A DNA stretch of 64,000 nucleotides from Streptomyces iranensis. Lineage in GTDB: Bacteria; Actinomycetota; Actinomycetes; Streptomycetales; Streptomycetaceae. The DNA lies in the NCBI RefSeq assembly GCF_017874715.1, contig NZ_JAGGLR010000007.1:186001-250000 (forward strand). The letters are read 5' to 3'. Made by a program: the position numbers and the translations under genes. Below are positions 33,089-41,287 of the stretch, in pieces; positions within the stretch are counted from its first letter, which is position 1, and each line of letters opens with the position of its first letter. The notes under the pieces were generated by a model, which did not search any database, was not told the DNA's origin, and saw nothing but the letters and a program-made list of their open reading frames with translations.

Positions 33089-33262
33089 ATGAACACCGAC
33101 ACTCACACCATCGTTTCCCGGCACACCACCAGCGAGGGCGTCGTGGTCTGGAGCCGCTGCGCCTGCGGACGGCTCCAGATGGTCCTGGTTCCCTACGGCG
33201 CCGGCGGCAAGGGAATCGCCGCGGGCGGACATGACTTCCAGTGCCCCCGCTGCGGCCGTTAG
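33089..33262 (+). CDS. Small zinc-ribbon protein
   Basis: 57 residues starting MNTDTHTIVSR. Two CxC/CxxC knuckles, SRCACGRLQM and FQCPRCGR, form a likely zinc ribbon. It is divergently transcribed from the LysR gene, 73 bp away. Small proteins of this kind are common in streptomycetes without assigned function. Confidence 0.75.
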   Translation: MNTDTHTIVSRHTTSEGVVVWSRCACGRLQMVLVPYGAGGKGIAAGGHDFQCPRCGR

Positions 33263-33295
33263 TGCCGCTCGACGGCGCGGCGAACGGCCTGGCGC

Positions 33296-34039
33296 TCAGG
33301 ACAGCGCGGCCCGCGCGTCGCCGAACTCGCCCATCGCCCCGGCCACGATGGCCTCCAGACGGGCGTGGTGGGCACCGCGCCAGTAGACCCGCTCACAGAC
33401 CGTGCAGCGCGCGAAGACGTCGTACGTGCGCCGGGTGCCGTGCTGCAGTTCCTCCCGGACCGTCTCCTTGTCGGCGTCCTCCAGCGGGCCGTTGCAGGCG
33501 GTGCAGCGGGTCCAGGGCGCCAGGCTCGGGGTGAACCGGCCGAGGACGTCGCGAAGTTGCTCATCGGGGCGGTCGCTGTAGACATACGCCCCGGCCCACA
33601 GCTCGCGGCGGCGCAGCAGCCCCCGGTCGCGGGAAAGCAGCACCCGGCGCTGGGCGGCGGAGCGCGCGGCCAGCTCGGGGTCGCCGATGTCCTCGCTCTC
33701 GTACGCGGCGTCCACGCCCAGCAGCCGCAGCCGCCGCGCGAGCGTGCCCAGGTGCACATCGAGCAGGAAGCGCAGCGGGGCGCCCGGCACCCGCTGCGGG
33801 CGGACGACCGGCTGGACCTCCACGGTCTCCCCCGCGCCCGGCACACGCGAGACGGCGGCCTCCTCGCCGTTCACCAGCAGCCTGCCCACCTCGGTGAGCG
33901 GCACCCCCAGCGACTCGACCACATGGCCGAGGGTGGAGACGCCGTCGGTGGCGACGGCCGTCCAGGGGCGGCGCCGCTCGGGAACGGCGAAGAATCGCAG
34001 TTCAGGGGCGAGGCTGACGTGGATCTCGGGTCCATTCAC
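33296..34039 (-). CDS. Mut7-C RNAse domain protein with N-terminal ubiquitin-like (ThiS/MoaD) domain
   Basis: 247 residues if started at the GTG at 34039; the ribosome site is weak. Residues 1-90 form a beta-grasp fold of the Mut7-C ubiquitin type (VESLGVPLTEVGRLLVNGEEAAVSRVPGAGETVEVQPV). Residues 95-245 are the PIN-like Mut7-C domain: FLLDVHLGTLARRLRLLGVDAAYESEDIGD with Asp residues for metal, then a four-Cys zinc ribbon (RCTACNGPL ... RCTVCERVYWRGAHHARL). These are predicted RNases of unknown substrate in bacteria. Monocistronic. Confidence 0.88.
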   Translation of the reverse strand: MNGPEIHVSLAPELRFFAVPERRRPWTAVATDGVSTLGHVVESLGVPLTEVGRLLVNGEEAAVSRVPGAGETVEVQPVVRPQRVPGAPLRFLLDVHLGTLARRLRLLGVDAAYESEDIGDPELAARSAAQRRVLLSRDRGLLRRRELWAGAYVYSDRPDEQLRDVLGRFTPSLAPWTRCTACNGPLEDADKETVREELQHGTRRTYDVFARCTVCERVYWRGAHHARLEAIVAGAMGEFGDARAALS

Positions 34040-34162
34040 ACCGCCAGCATGCCAGGCGCCCAAGGCCCGGGGCGACGGCGTTTCGGGGCCGGGACAGGGC
34101 CTGACGGTCATGAGGGCGGCCGTCGCCCGCGGGCTGGGGCAACGTGGCCGCGGGCCGGGGCG

Positions 34163-35032
34163 TCACCCCGGCGGTTCGGCCGCCTTGGCCCGGTCGCGGC
34201 GCCGCTTGCGGCGCCAAGCCACCATCCGCAGATAGTCCTCGTGCAGCACCCGCCCGACGAGCGCACCGCCGAAGACCACGAAGCCGACACCGACCAGCCA
34301 GGACTGGACGACCAGGACGGTGCCGACCGGGCCGTAGGAGACCGTGCTGGAGGCGATCAGCGGGGAGAACACCAGCTGGGAGAAGACCCGCAGCCCCAGC
34401 AGCCCGATGCTGGTCGCCAGCGCGCCGGGCAGCAGGGCGCCCCAGCTGATCCGCCCCCCGAGCAGCAGCCGCTGCGACCACCAGAAGAACAGCACCGTGC
34501 CCAGCACCGCCACCAGCACCCGGGAGAGGCCGGGCTCCAGATGGGCGGAGAGCAGCAGATAGCAGATCAGCACCACGAGCCACACCAGATGGCGCCAGAC
34601 GGTGTGCCAGCGGCCGGCCGGCAGTTCCCACACCTTCTCGTAGCCGACCTGGAGCACCGTGCCGAAGCGCAGTCCGAAGATGGCGAGCGTGGCCAGACCG
34701 AAGGCGGTGGTGGACTCCAGCGCCTGCTTGGGCGGGGCGAACAGCCGCTGTACCTCGTCCCGCGAGGTCGAGGTGAGCCCGAGGCCCTCGGCCAGCCACT
34801 GGGCGAAGCCGAGCCGGTTCACCGGGTCGGCCGCGGCGACCACGATCAGCAGGGGCACCAGGGTGAGAAAGCCCAGGGCGGCGAAGCCCATCGCGCGGTG
34901 CAGCAGCTCGAATTCGCTGCCCCGGCGCCATCCGCGTCCGATCGCGGACCGGTCGAACGCGTCCTCCAGCCGCTGCCACCAGGACCAGGACCTGGGCCCT
35001 CGGGAGCCGGACGCGGTCCGATTCTCGGACAT
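34163..35032 (-). CDS. YihY/BrkB family inner-membrane protein
   Basis: 289 residues from the ATG at 35032 (GGGAG 5 nt away). Six predicted membrane helices; family features include GFLTLVPLLIVVAAA, FGLRFGTVLQVGYEKVWEL and TVSYGPVGTVLVVQSWLVGVGFVVFGG. The charged C-terminus is Lys/Arg-rich. The family was once called RNase BN by mistake; its function is uncertain, perhaps lipid or small-molecule transport. A GGGG/CCCC hairpin (CCGGGGTGACGCCCCGG) covers its stop codon, probably a terminator. Confidence 0.9.
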   Translation of the reverse strand: MSENRTASGSRGPRSWSWWQRLEDAFDRSAIGRGWRRGSEFELLHRAMGFAALGFLTLVPLLIVVAAADPVNRLGFAQWLAEGLGLTSTSRDEVQRLFAPPKQALESTTAFGLATLAIFGLRFGTVLQVGYEKVWELPAGRWHTVWRHLVWLVVLICYLLLSAHLEPGLSRVLVAVLGTVLFFWWSQRLLLGGRISWGALLPGALATSIGLLGLRVFSQLVFSPLIASSTVSYGPVGTVLVVQSWLVGVGFVVFGGALVGRVLHEDYLRMVAWRRKRRRDRAKAAEPPG

Positions 35033-35182
35033 ACCCACTCCCCTACTCGCGCCACCGGCTCGACCTGGGCAGTGCCGTCCAGGCTACTCGGGGTGGTGAC
35101 GTTCCGCCGGGAGCTCCGCCGGGACTCCCCCCGGAACACCCGCGCGGCGTCCGGGCCGCCGTCGGGGTCCGCTCGGCGGGCC

Positions 35183-36043
35183 TCACGCCGTGGCCATGAC
35201 CGGGGCCCCGCTGTCCGCGTCGAGGACGCTGACCCGAACGGCGGGCTCGCGCACCGTGTCCAGGCTGGCCCCGGCGTCCACCGCGAAGAGCACCAGCACG
35301 GGCCTCGCGGCCTGGCCGCCCCCGTACACCCCGGCGAACTGCAGGATGCGCCAGCCGCCGTCGTCCCAGTGGTCCAGCAGCGCGGAGCGCACCACGCGGG
35401 AGACGCTCTGCCAGGCGCGCGAACGCTCCAGCAGTTCGACGGTCGCGGCGACCGGGACCGCCGTCCCGGCTCCGGTCGCGGCGAGCGGATGCCCGGTGAT
35501 CCGCAGCCGCAGCCGGCGCAGCGGCATCCGCCAGCGGCGGTCCGGATCGGCGGCGAGGGCCGTCAGGGCCGCCGCGGCGGCCAGGACCAGGCACAGCGCC
35601 GCGGCCGGACGGCGGCCCGCCGCGGTCCACCAGGGCTGCTGGGCCAGGGCCGCCGCGGCCCCGCCCGCGAGGACCGCGGCGGCGCGGACGAAGGCGCGCC
35701 AGGTGAGGGGGGCGTCCTGCCGCGCCGTACAGCCGCAGGAGGAGCCGGGTGCGGCGGCGCGGGCGTAGCCGAGGTAGCCGAGGAAGCCCGCGCCGAGGAG
35801 GGCGGCCGCCGCCCCCGGGAGCGGGGTGGCGGGCGGTGCCAGCAGCCCGGCGGCGAGGAGGAGTTCGACCGCGCCGAGGACGCGGAGGGCGAGCGCGGCC
35901 CGGCCGCCGTCGCGCAGCAGCCGCGCGAGCGCGGTACGGGGCGCCTGCCGGGCGGTGCCCCGCCCGAACAGCTTGCCCGCACCGGCCGGCCCCAGCACCC
36001 CGGCGAGCACCAGCGATGCGAGGTCGCGGACCAGGGCGCTCAC
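35183..36043 (-). CDS. MauE-like redox-associated membrane protein
   Basis: 286 residues from a GTG overlapping the stop of the upstream TAT protein gene (GTGA). Four to five membrane helices in the first 170 residues with the MauE/DoxX pattern LVLAGVLGPAGAGKLF and the cysteine pair SSCGCTA between helices, followed by a cytoplasmic or outer domain of about 110 residues ending DSGAPVMATA. MauE is needed for disulfide-rich methylamine dehydrogenase maturation and is thought to belong with VKOR/DsbB-type membrane redox proteins. Here it is co-transcribed with a 16-cysteine protein, so a role in forming its disulfides is a natural hypothesis. Confidence 0.82.
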   Translation of the reverse strand: MSALVRDLASLVLAGVLGPAGAGKLFGRGTARQAPRTALARLLRDGGRAALALRVLGAVELLLAAGLLAPPATPLPGAAAALLGAGFLGYLGYARAAAPGSSCGCTARQDAPLTWRAFVRAAAVLAGGAAAALAQQPWWTAAGRRPAAALCLVLAAAAALTALAADPDRRWRMPLRRLRLRITGHPLAATGAGTAVPVAATVELLERSRAWQSVSRVVRSALLDHWDDGGWRILQFAGVYGGGQAARPVLVLFAVDAGASLDTVREPAVRVSVLDADSGAPVMATA

Positions 36044-36675
36044 CGCCGCCTCCCCGCGCCGGGGGCGACCGCGACCCGGACCAGGTCCACGGAGCCGTCG
36101 GACGGCCGCCACGCGCCCAGCACCTGGGCGCTCTGCCCGATGGTGAGCCGGGACAGATCGGCGGTGGGCGAGGCGGTGCCGTACGCGGCGCTGGTGGTCT
36201 CCGCCATGAGGTTGCCGACGATCTCGTGCTGCCCGTGGGCGAGGTGCAGCCGGGTCTTCTCGATGCCGCGGATGGTGGCGTGGAGGTTCACGATGTTGAC
36301 CCACACCGCGTCCGCGGCGAGGGTGCCGTCGGGCAGGGGGACGCCGCGGGCGTAGAGGCCGTCGCCGGTCTCGATGTCGGCCGCGGTGGTGGCGCGGGCC
36401 TTCCAGACGCTGGTGGCGCCCGTGACCCGCACCCGGGAGTGGTCGCCGTAGGAGCCCGCGACCGCCAGGACGTCGTCGTTGATCGCGGTGATCCGCCCCT
36501 CGGCGAAGGCACTCTCGGCGACCGCGGGGTCCAGGGGGCGGATGGGCGCCGCGAAGGCGGCGTCGGCGTCCACCGCGCCCAGGGCGGTCGCCCCGACGAC
36601 GGTGGCGCCGTGGAGGGCGGCGGTGGTGAGGAAGCGACGGCGGTCGAGGGGGTCGCCGGTTCGGTACGCGCTCAT
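36040..36675 (-). CDS. TAT-exported protein of unknown function
   Basis: 211 residues. N-terminus DRRRFLTTAALHGATVVGATAL is a twin-arginine signal. The mature part (about 45-205) is beta-rich with DUF5666/OB-like repeats: RITAINDDVLAVAGSYGDHSRVRVTGATSVWKA, then GDGLYARGVPLPDGTLAADAVWVNIVN. No catalytic motif seen. It lies between the Cys-rich DPBB gene (13 bp upstream) and MauE (4-bp overlap), a tight three-gene operon. TAT export implies folding in the cytoplasm before transport, perhaps together with a partner. Confidence 0.8.
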   Translation of the reverse strand: MSAYRTGDPLDRRRFLTTAALHGATVVGATALGAVDADAAFAAPIRPLDPAVAESAFAEGRITAINDDVLAVAGSYGDHSRVRVTGATSVWKARATTAADIETGDGLYARGVPLPDGTLAADAVWVNIVNLHATIRGIEKTRLHLAHGQHEIVGNLMAETTSAAYGTASPTADLSRLTIGQSAQVLGAWRPSDGSVDLVRVAVAPGAGRRR

Positions 36676-36688
36676 GGCCGGGCCCGCC

Positions 36689-37111
36689 TCATTCGAAGAT
36701 GGAGACCGGCAGGGTGCCGGAGCTCAGACTGCCGATGGCGGAGAAGGCGGCGGGGGTGAGGTCGATGACCCGGTTGGTACGGCAGACCCCGTCGCAGCAG
36801 GTGGACTCGGAGCAGAAGCTGCGGGTGCGGGGGCCGCAGTCGCTGACGGTGACACAGACGCTCGCGCCCGAGCAGTCATGGCGCACCTTCATCACCGAGC
36901 CGCAGCCGCGCCGGGGTATGTCCTCGCCGCACAGGTCCGGCCGGGTGATGTCCCAGCACGCCTTGGAGGCGTTGGGCCAGGCGGCCTGCAGGGCGCTGGA
37001 CCGGCAGGTGCCGCATGCGCCGCCGCCCGCGGAGGCGCACGGACCCCAGGCGCTGCCACAACAGAACCAGGTGGCCTCGCCGTTCCAGAGCTTGGTCGAT
37101 CCGCACGCCAT
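36689..37111 (-). CDS. Cysteine-rich DPBB (RlpA/expansin-like) protein
   Basis: 140 residues from the ATG at 37111 (GGGAGG upstream). Sixteen cysteines at 3, 17, 18, 25, 33, 36, 52, 61, 70, 80, 86, 92, 100, 105, 106 and 110. The fold signature VMKVRHDCSGASVCVTVSDCGP and RVIDLTPAAFSAI is that of double-psi beta-barrels (RlpA, barwin, expansin). There is no signal peptide in front of MACGSTKLWNG, odd for a disulfide-rich protein; it may leave with the TAT partner or by another route. First gene of the operon with the TAT protein and MauE-like redox protein. Confidence 0.82.
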   Translation of the reverse strand: MACGSTKLWNGEATWFCCGSAWGPCASAGGGACGTCRSSALQAAWPNASKACWDITRPDLCGEDIPRRGCGSVMKVRHDCSGASVCVTVSDCGPRTRSFCSESTCCDGVCRTNRVIDLTPAAFSAIGSLSSGTLPVSIFE

Positions 37112-37207
37112 GGCACTGTCCTCCCGGCCTCGGTCCCGCCCTCGGAGCAGCACCATCATCTGTGGAGCCGGGCCCGGTCGCCACGGGAAGGCGGCCGGTC
37201 GGAGTCC

Positions 37208-38365
37208 TCACAACCGCTCGACGACCGTGACGTTCGCCTGGCCGCCCCCCTCACACATGGTCTGCAGGCCGTAGCGGCCTCCGGTGCGCTCCAGTTCGTG
37301 CAGGAGGGTCGTCATCAGCTTGGCGCCGGTGGCGCCGAGCGGGTGGCCCAGGGCGATGGCGCCGCCGTTGACGTTGACCCGCTCGGGGTCGGCGCCGGTC
37401 TCCTTCAGCCAGGCCAGGACGACGGGGGCGAACGCCTCGTTGATCTCGACCAGGTCGATGTCGCCGATGGTCAGCCCGGTCTTCTTCAGCGCGTGCGCGG
37501 TCGCCGGTATGGGTGCGGACAGCATCCGGATCGGGTCCTCGCCGCGCACCGACAGATGGTGCACCCGGGCGCGCGGGGTCAAGCCGTGCTCCCGTACGGC
37601 CTGTTCGGAGGCGAGCAGCAGGGCCGCGGCGCCGTCGGACACCTGGGAGGAGAGCGCGGCGGTGAGCCGCCCGCCCTCGATGAGCGGCTTGAGCGCGGCC
37701 ATCTTCTCCAGGCTGGTGTCCCGGCGCGGCCCCTCGTCCACCGAGACGTCCCGGAACGGGACGGTCTCGCGGTCGAAGCGGCCCTCGTCGATGGCGCGCA
37801 GCGCCCGCTGGTGCGAGCCCAGGGCGAACTCCTCCATGGCCTCGCGGGTGATGCCCCACTTCTCGGCGATCAGCTCGGCGCCGTAGAACTGGCTGACCGG
37901 CCGGTCTCCGTAGCGCGCCCGCCAGCCCTCCGAGCCCGCGAAGGGGCCTTCGGTCAGCCCCAGGGACTCACTGGCTTTGCCGCTGGCGAAGCCGATGGGC
38001 ACCATCGACATGTTCTGCACCCCGCCCGCGACCACCAGGTCCTGGGTGCCGGAGAGCACCGCCTGGGCGGCGAAGTGCAGGGCCTGCTGCGAGGAGCCGC
38101 ACTGCCGGTCGACGGTCACGCCCGGAACCTCCTCCGGGAGCCCGGCGGCCAGCCAGCAGGTGCGCGCGATGTCCCCGGCCTGCGGGCCCACCGTGTCCAG
38201 ACAGCCGAAGACGACGTCCTCGACGGCGGCCGGGTCGGCGCCCGAGCGCTCCATCAGCGTGCGCAGGACATGGGCGCCGAGGTCGGCGGGGTGGACGGAG
38301 GCGAACCCGCCCTTCCGCCGCCCCACCGGCGTCCTTACCGCTTCCACGATGTATGCCTCGGGCAT
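37208..38365 (-). CDS. fadA6: Acetyl-CoA acetyltransferase/thiolase (FadA6-like)
   Basis: 385 residues, AAGGAG ribosome site. Thiolase motifs complete: acyl-accepting Cys89 in VDRQCGSSQQA, EINEAFA, GGAIALGHPLGATGA with the His, and CEGGGQ with the second Cys. In mycobacteria and rhodococci the KstR2 regulon gives fadA6, kstR2, ipdF in this order, and the downstream neighbours here are a TetR and an SDR in the same arrangement. It would perform the last thiolysis in steroid ring C/D side-chain or HIP breakdown. The symbol rests on synteny, not on alignment. Confidence 0.85.
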   Translation of the reverse strand: MPEAYIVEAVRTPVGRRKGGFASVHPADLGAHVLRTLMERSGADPAAVEDVVFGCLDTVGPQAGDIARTCWLAAGLPEEVPGVTVDRQCGSSQQALHFAAQAVLSGTQDLVVAGGVQNMSMVPIGFASGKASESLGLTEGPFAGSEGWRARYGDRPVSQFYGAELIAEKWGITREAMEEFALGSHQRALRAIDEGRFDRETVPFRDVSVDEGPRRDTSLEKMAALKPLIEGGRLTAALSSQVSDGAAALLLASEQAVREHGLTPRARVHHLSVRGEDPIRMLSAPIPATAHALKKTGLTIGDIDLVEINEAFAPVVLAWLKETGADPERVNVNGGAIALGHPLGATGAKLMTTLLHELERTGGRYGLQTMCEGGGQANVTVVERL

Positions 38366-38406
38366 GGCAGCTCCTTGGGATCCCTCAGGTCGTGACGGTC
38401 TTACGG

Positions 38407-38466
38407 TCGTTGTGTCTCTCGTTGTGTCTCTCGTTGCGTCTTTCGTTACGTCTCTCGTTGCGTCCG
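38407..38466 (-). repeat. 12-bp tandem array carrying the TetR stop codon
   Basis: Five 12-bp units (38407, 38419, 38431, 38443, 38455), TCGTTGTGTCTC type. The fourth has TTACG instead of TTGCG, and exactly this change makes the TAA stop of the TetR gene at 38446-38448; the other units would read through as Arg-Asn-Glu-Arg. Confidence 0.9.
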
Positions 38467-39138
38467 GTCTCGACGTGTCTGTTCTTCTCGCGGAGTGATG
38501 CCGTCCAGGACCATCGACAGATACTGACGGGCGATCTCCTCGGGGCTGTGCCGGCCGCCCGGCCGGTACCAGGAGGCGGCGACCCACACCGTGTCGCGCA
38601 GGAAGCGGTACGCCAGCCGGATGTCGAGGTCGGCGCGGAAGACCCCCTCGGCCACACCGCGCTCGAGCGCGCCCAGCCATGCCCGCTCGAATCTCCCCTG
38701 CGATTCGGTGAGATAGCGGAAGCGCGGCTGAGTGGACAGGTGTTTGGACTCCTTCTGGTAGATCGCGACGGCGGCGCGGTGCCGGTCGATCTCCCGGAAG
38801 GACTCGGTGACGAGTGCCTCGACGGTGTCCCGGGGGCCGAGTCCGGCGCCGAGCACCTCGTCGTACCCGGCCCAGAGCTCGTTAAGGAAGGTGGAGAGGA
38901 TCTCGTCGACCATCGACTCCTTGGAGTCGAAGTGGTAGTAGAGGCTGCCCGCGAGCATCCCCGCCTCGTCCGCGATCCGGCGGACGGTGGTCGCGTTGTA
39001 CCCCTGGGCGGCGAAGACCTCCGCCGCGGTCGAGAGCAGTTCGCGCCGTCGCTCGGGGGACGGGGTCACGGTCGTCTTCTTCTCGCTGTTCTTCGCGCTG
39101 TTTCCGGTGGAAGCGCGGTTCCTGGTGGAATTCGGCAC
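38446..39138 (-). CDS. kstR2: TetR family regulator (KstR2-like)
   Basis: 230 residues. Basic 30-residue N-tail, TetR helix-turn-helix at about 30-78 (LLSTAAEVFAAQGYNATTVRRIADEAGMLAGSLYYHFDSKESMVDEIL), then a ligand domain with the KstR2-like block HRAAVAIYQKESKHLSTQPRF and RDTVWVAASWYRPGGRHSPEEIARQYL. It lies between thiolase and SDR genes as kstR2 does in mycobacteria, and the divergent promoter carries a near-consensus KstR2 box. The ligand of KstR2 is HIP-CoA. Its last codons and stop fall inside a 12-bp tandem array. Confidence 0.85.
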   Translation of the reverse strand: MPNSTRNRASTGNSAKNSEKKTTVTPSPERRRELLSTAAEVFAAQGYNATTVRRIADEAGMLAGSLYYHFDSKESMVDEILSTFLNELWAGYDEVLGAGLGPRDTVEALVTESFREIDRHRAAVAIYQKESKHLSTQPRFRYLTESQGRFERAWLGALERGVAEGVFRADLDIRLAYRFLRDTVWVAASWYRPGGRHSPEEIARQYLSMVLDGITPREEQTRRDRTQRET

Positions 39139-39153
39139 GCTCTCATTCTCGCC

Positions 39154-39939
39154 TCATGGGTGCTGGCTGCTCACGGACACCGTCTCGCCCGTCATGTACG
39201 ACGAGTAGCCGCTGGCCAGGAAGACGATGACGTTGGCCACCTCCCAGGGCTCGGCGTACCGGCCGAAGGCCTCGCGCTCGGTGAGCGCGGCCAGCAGTTC
39301 GGGGGTGGTGACCTTCACCAGATGCGGATGCATGGCCAGGCTCGGCGAGACCGCGTTGACCCGCACCCGGTACGCGGCGGCCTCGACCGCGGCGCAGCGG
39401 GTGAGCGCCATGACGCCCGCCTTGGCCGCCGCGTAGTGGGCCTGACCGGCCTGGGCGCGCCAGCCGACGACCGAGGCGTTGTTGACCACGACGCCGCCGT
39501 GGCCGCCCGCCCTCATCCGGCGCAGCGCCGCGCGGGTGCAGCGGAAGGTGCCGTTCAGGGTGACGTCGATGACCTTGTCCCACTGTTCGTCGGTCATCTC
39601 GGTCAGCAGGGCGGTGCCACCGAGCCCGGCGTTGTTGACCACCGCGTCCAGCCGTCCGTGGCGCTCCTCGGCGAGGTCGTACAGCGTGGCGATCTGGGCC
39701 TCGTCGGTCACATCGCTGACGCGTCCGGCGACCCGCTCCTCGCCGAACTCCGCGGCGAGCGTGGCAACCGTCTCCTTCAGCCGGCGCTCATGGGCGTCGC
39801 CGAGGACGACACGCGCGCCCTCCTCGAGGAACCGGCGGGCCGTGGCGCCGCCGATCCCGGCGCCCGCGGCGGCGGTGATGACGGCCGTGCGACCGGTAAG
39901 GAGGCCATGGCCGGGGACGTACGGCGCCTTGTTGTCCAT
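39154..39939 (-). CDS. ipdF: Short-chain dehydrogenase/reductase (IpdF-like)
   Basis: 261 residues from the ATG at 39939; a GTG one codon upstream is possible. Rossmann motif AAAGAGIGGATAR, NNAG, catalytic Ser in VNNASVVGW and YAAAK. The C-terminus ending SSYMTGETVSVSSQHP is typical. First gene of the minus-strand operon SDR-TetR-thiolase, 15 bp before the TetR gene. In the steroid pathway IpdF reduces or oxidises the 5-hydroxy/keto group of HIP-CoA; here the symbol is by gene order. Confidence 0.85.
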   Translation of the reverse strand: MDNKAPYVPGHGLLTGRTAVITAAAGAGIGGATARRFLEEGARVVLGDAHERRLKETVATLAAEFGEERVAGRVSDVTDEAQIATLYDLAEERHGRLDAVVNNAGLGGTALLTEMTDEQWDKVIDVTLNGTFRCTRAALRRMRAGGHGGVVVNNASVVGWRAQAGQAHYAAAKAGVMALTRCAAVEAAAYRVRVNAVSPSLAMHPHLVKVTTPELLAALTEREAFGRYAEPWEVANVIVFLASGYSSYMTGETVSVSSQHP

Positions 39940-39958
39940 CACGACGCCACGGTAACCT

Positions 39959-39972
39959 ACCAAACACTTGTT
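39959..39972. promoter_or_regulatory. Probable KstR2 box
   Basis: ACCAAACACTTGTT matches nine of ten fixed positions of the KstR2 consensus as I recall it, AnCAAGnnCTTGnT. It lies 20 bp before the SDR start and 43 bp before the divergent acyl-CoA dehydrogenase, ready to control both operons. Confidence 0.8.
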
Positions 39973-40014
39973 AGGGAACCCGCCCAAGGAGCCGATGGAG
40001 GGGGTGGTGCGTCG

Positions 40015-41205
40015 ATGGACCTCGATCTCACCGAGCGGCAGTCGGCGTTCCGGGCCGAGGCCCGGCGGTGGCTGGCCGCGCACACGCCCACCAGCCCCCT
40101 CCCCTCCCTGGAGACCGCCGAGGGGTTCGCGGCGCACCGCGCCTGGGAGCGCGCCCTCGCGGCCGGCCGCTGGTCGGCGGTGACCTGGCCCGAGGAGTAC
40201 GGCGGCCGGGGCGCGTCGGTGATCGAGTGGCTGCTGTTCGAGGAGGAGTACTACGCGGCGGGCGCGCCCGGCCGGGTGAGCCAGAACGGGGTCAGCCTGC
40301 TCGCCCCCACCCTCTTCGAGCACGGCAGCGCCGAGCAGCGCGCCCGGATCCTGCCGCCGATGGCGCGCGGCGAGACGATCTGGGCCCAGGCGTGGTCCGA
40401 ACCCGAGTCGGGATCCGACCTCGCCTCGCTGCGCTCCACCGCCCGCCGCACCGACGGTGGCTGGCGCTTGAGCGGACAGAAGACCTGGTCGTCCCGGGCC
40501 GCCTTCGCGGACCGGGCCTTCGGCCTGTTCCGCAGCGACCCGGCGGCTGACGCACCGCACCGGGGGCTGACGTATCTGATGTTCGCCCTGGACGCGCCCG
40601 GTGTGACCGTGCGCCCCATCGGCCGCCTCGACGGCAAGCCCGCCTTCGCCGAGCTCTTCCTGGACGAGGTGTTCGTCCCCGACGAGGACGTCATCGGCGA
40701 GCCGGGGCAGGGCTGGCGCATCGCGATGAGCACGGCGGGCAACGAGCGCGGGCTGACCCTGCGCAGCCCCGGCCGGTTCACCGCGGCGGCGCGGCGCCTG
40801 GTGGCGCTGTGGCGGGAGCGGGCGGACGAGGCCGGGAGCGCTGCGGGGATCGAGGCGGCCGCGCTACGGGACCGGGTCGCGGACGCGGTGATCGGCGCCC
40901 GCGCGTATGAGCTCTTCGCCTGCGCGGGCGCCTCCCGCCTGGCCGCCGGGGGCTCGCTCGGGGCCGAGTCCAGCCTGAACAAGGTCTTCTGGTCGGAGCT
41001 GGACATCGCCCTCCACGAGACGGCCCTGGACCTGCTGGGACCCCACGGCGAACTGTCCGACGCCGCCGACGACCGGGACGCGCCCGGCCCGTGGTCCGAC
41101 GGCTACACCTTCGCCCTGGCGGGCCCGGTCTACGCGGGCACGAACGAGATCCAGCGCGACATCATCGCCGAGCGACTGCTGGGCCTGCCGAAGGGACGCC
41201 GGTGA
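40015..41205 (+). CDS. fadE30: Acyl-CoA dehydrogenase (FadE30-like)
   Basis: 396 residues from the ATG at 40015. Acyl-CoA dehydrogenase fold: AWSEPESGSDLASLRSTARR flavin/substrate loop, GQKTWSSRAAFAD, AGNERG, and C-terminal GPVYAGTNEIQRDIIAERLLGLP. Divergent from the SDR-TetR-thiolase operon across a KstR2 box, as fadE30 is in mycobacteria, where it starts the ring-opening beta-oxidation of HIP-CoA. Followed by a second, smaller dehydrogenase gene; actinobacterial steroid acyl-CoA dehydrogenases are often alpha2beta2 heteromers made by such pairs. Confidence 0.85.
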   Translation: MDLDLTERQSAFRAEARRWLAAHTPTSPLPSLETAEGFAAHRAWERALAAGRWSAVTWPEEYGGRGASVIEWLLFEEEYYAAGAPGRVSQNGVSLLAPTLFEHGSAEQRARILPPMARGETIWAQAWSEPESGSDLASLRSTARRTDGGWRLSGQKTWSSRAAFADRAFGLFRSDPAADAPHRGLTYLMFALDAPGVTVRPIGRLDGKPAFAELFLDEVFVPDEDVIGEPGQGWRIAMSTAGNERGLTLRSPGRFTAAARRLVALWRERADEAGSAAGIEAAALRDRVADAVIGARAYELFACAGASRLAAGGSLGAESSLNKVFWSELDIALHETALDLLGPHGELSDAADDRDAPGPWSDGYTFALAGPVYAGTNEIQRDIIAERLLGLPKGRR

Positions 41206-41287
41206 GGGTGACGGGCCCGTGGCCGCGGCCGAGGCGGTGCGCCCCTCGGCAGGTGACGAGCCCATTGGCCGACGAGAGGGCGCCCGG

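Noticed and set aside
33365..36355. A 996-codon plus-strand frame crossing four genes
   Set aside because: It runs antisense to Mut7-C, YihY and MauE genes with recognisable domains and has no family features itself.
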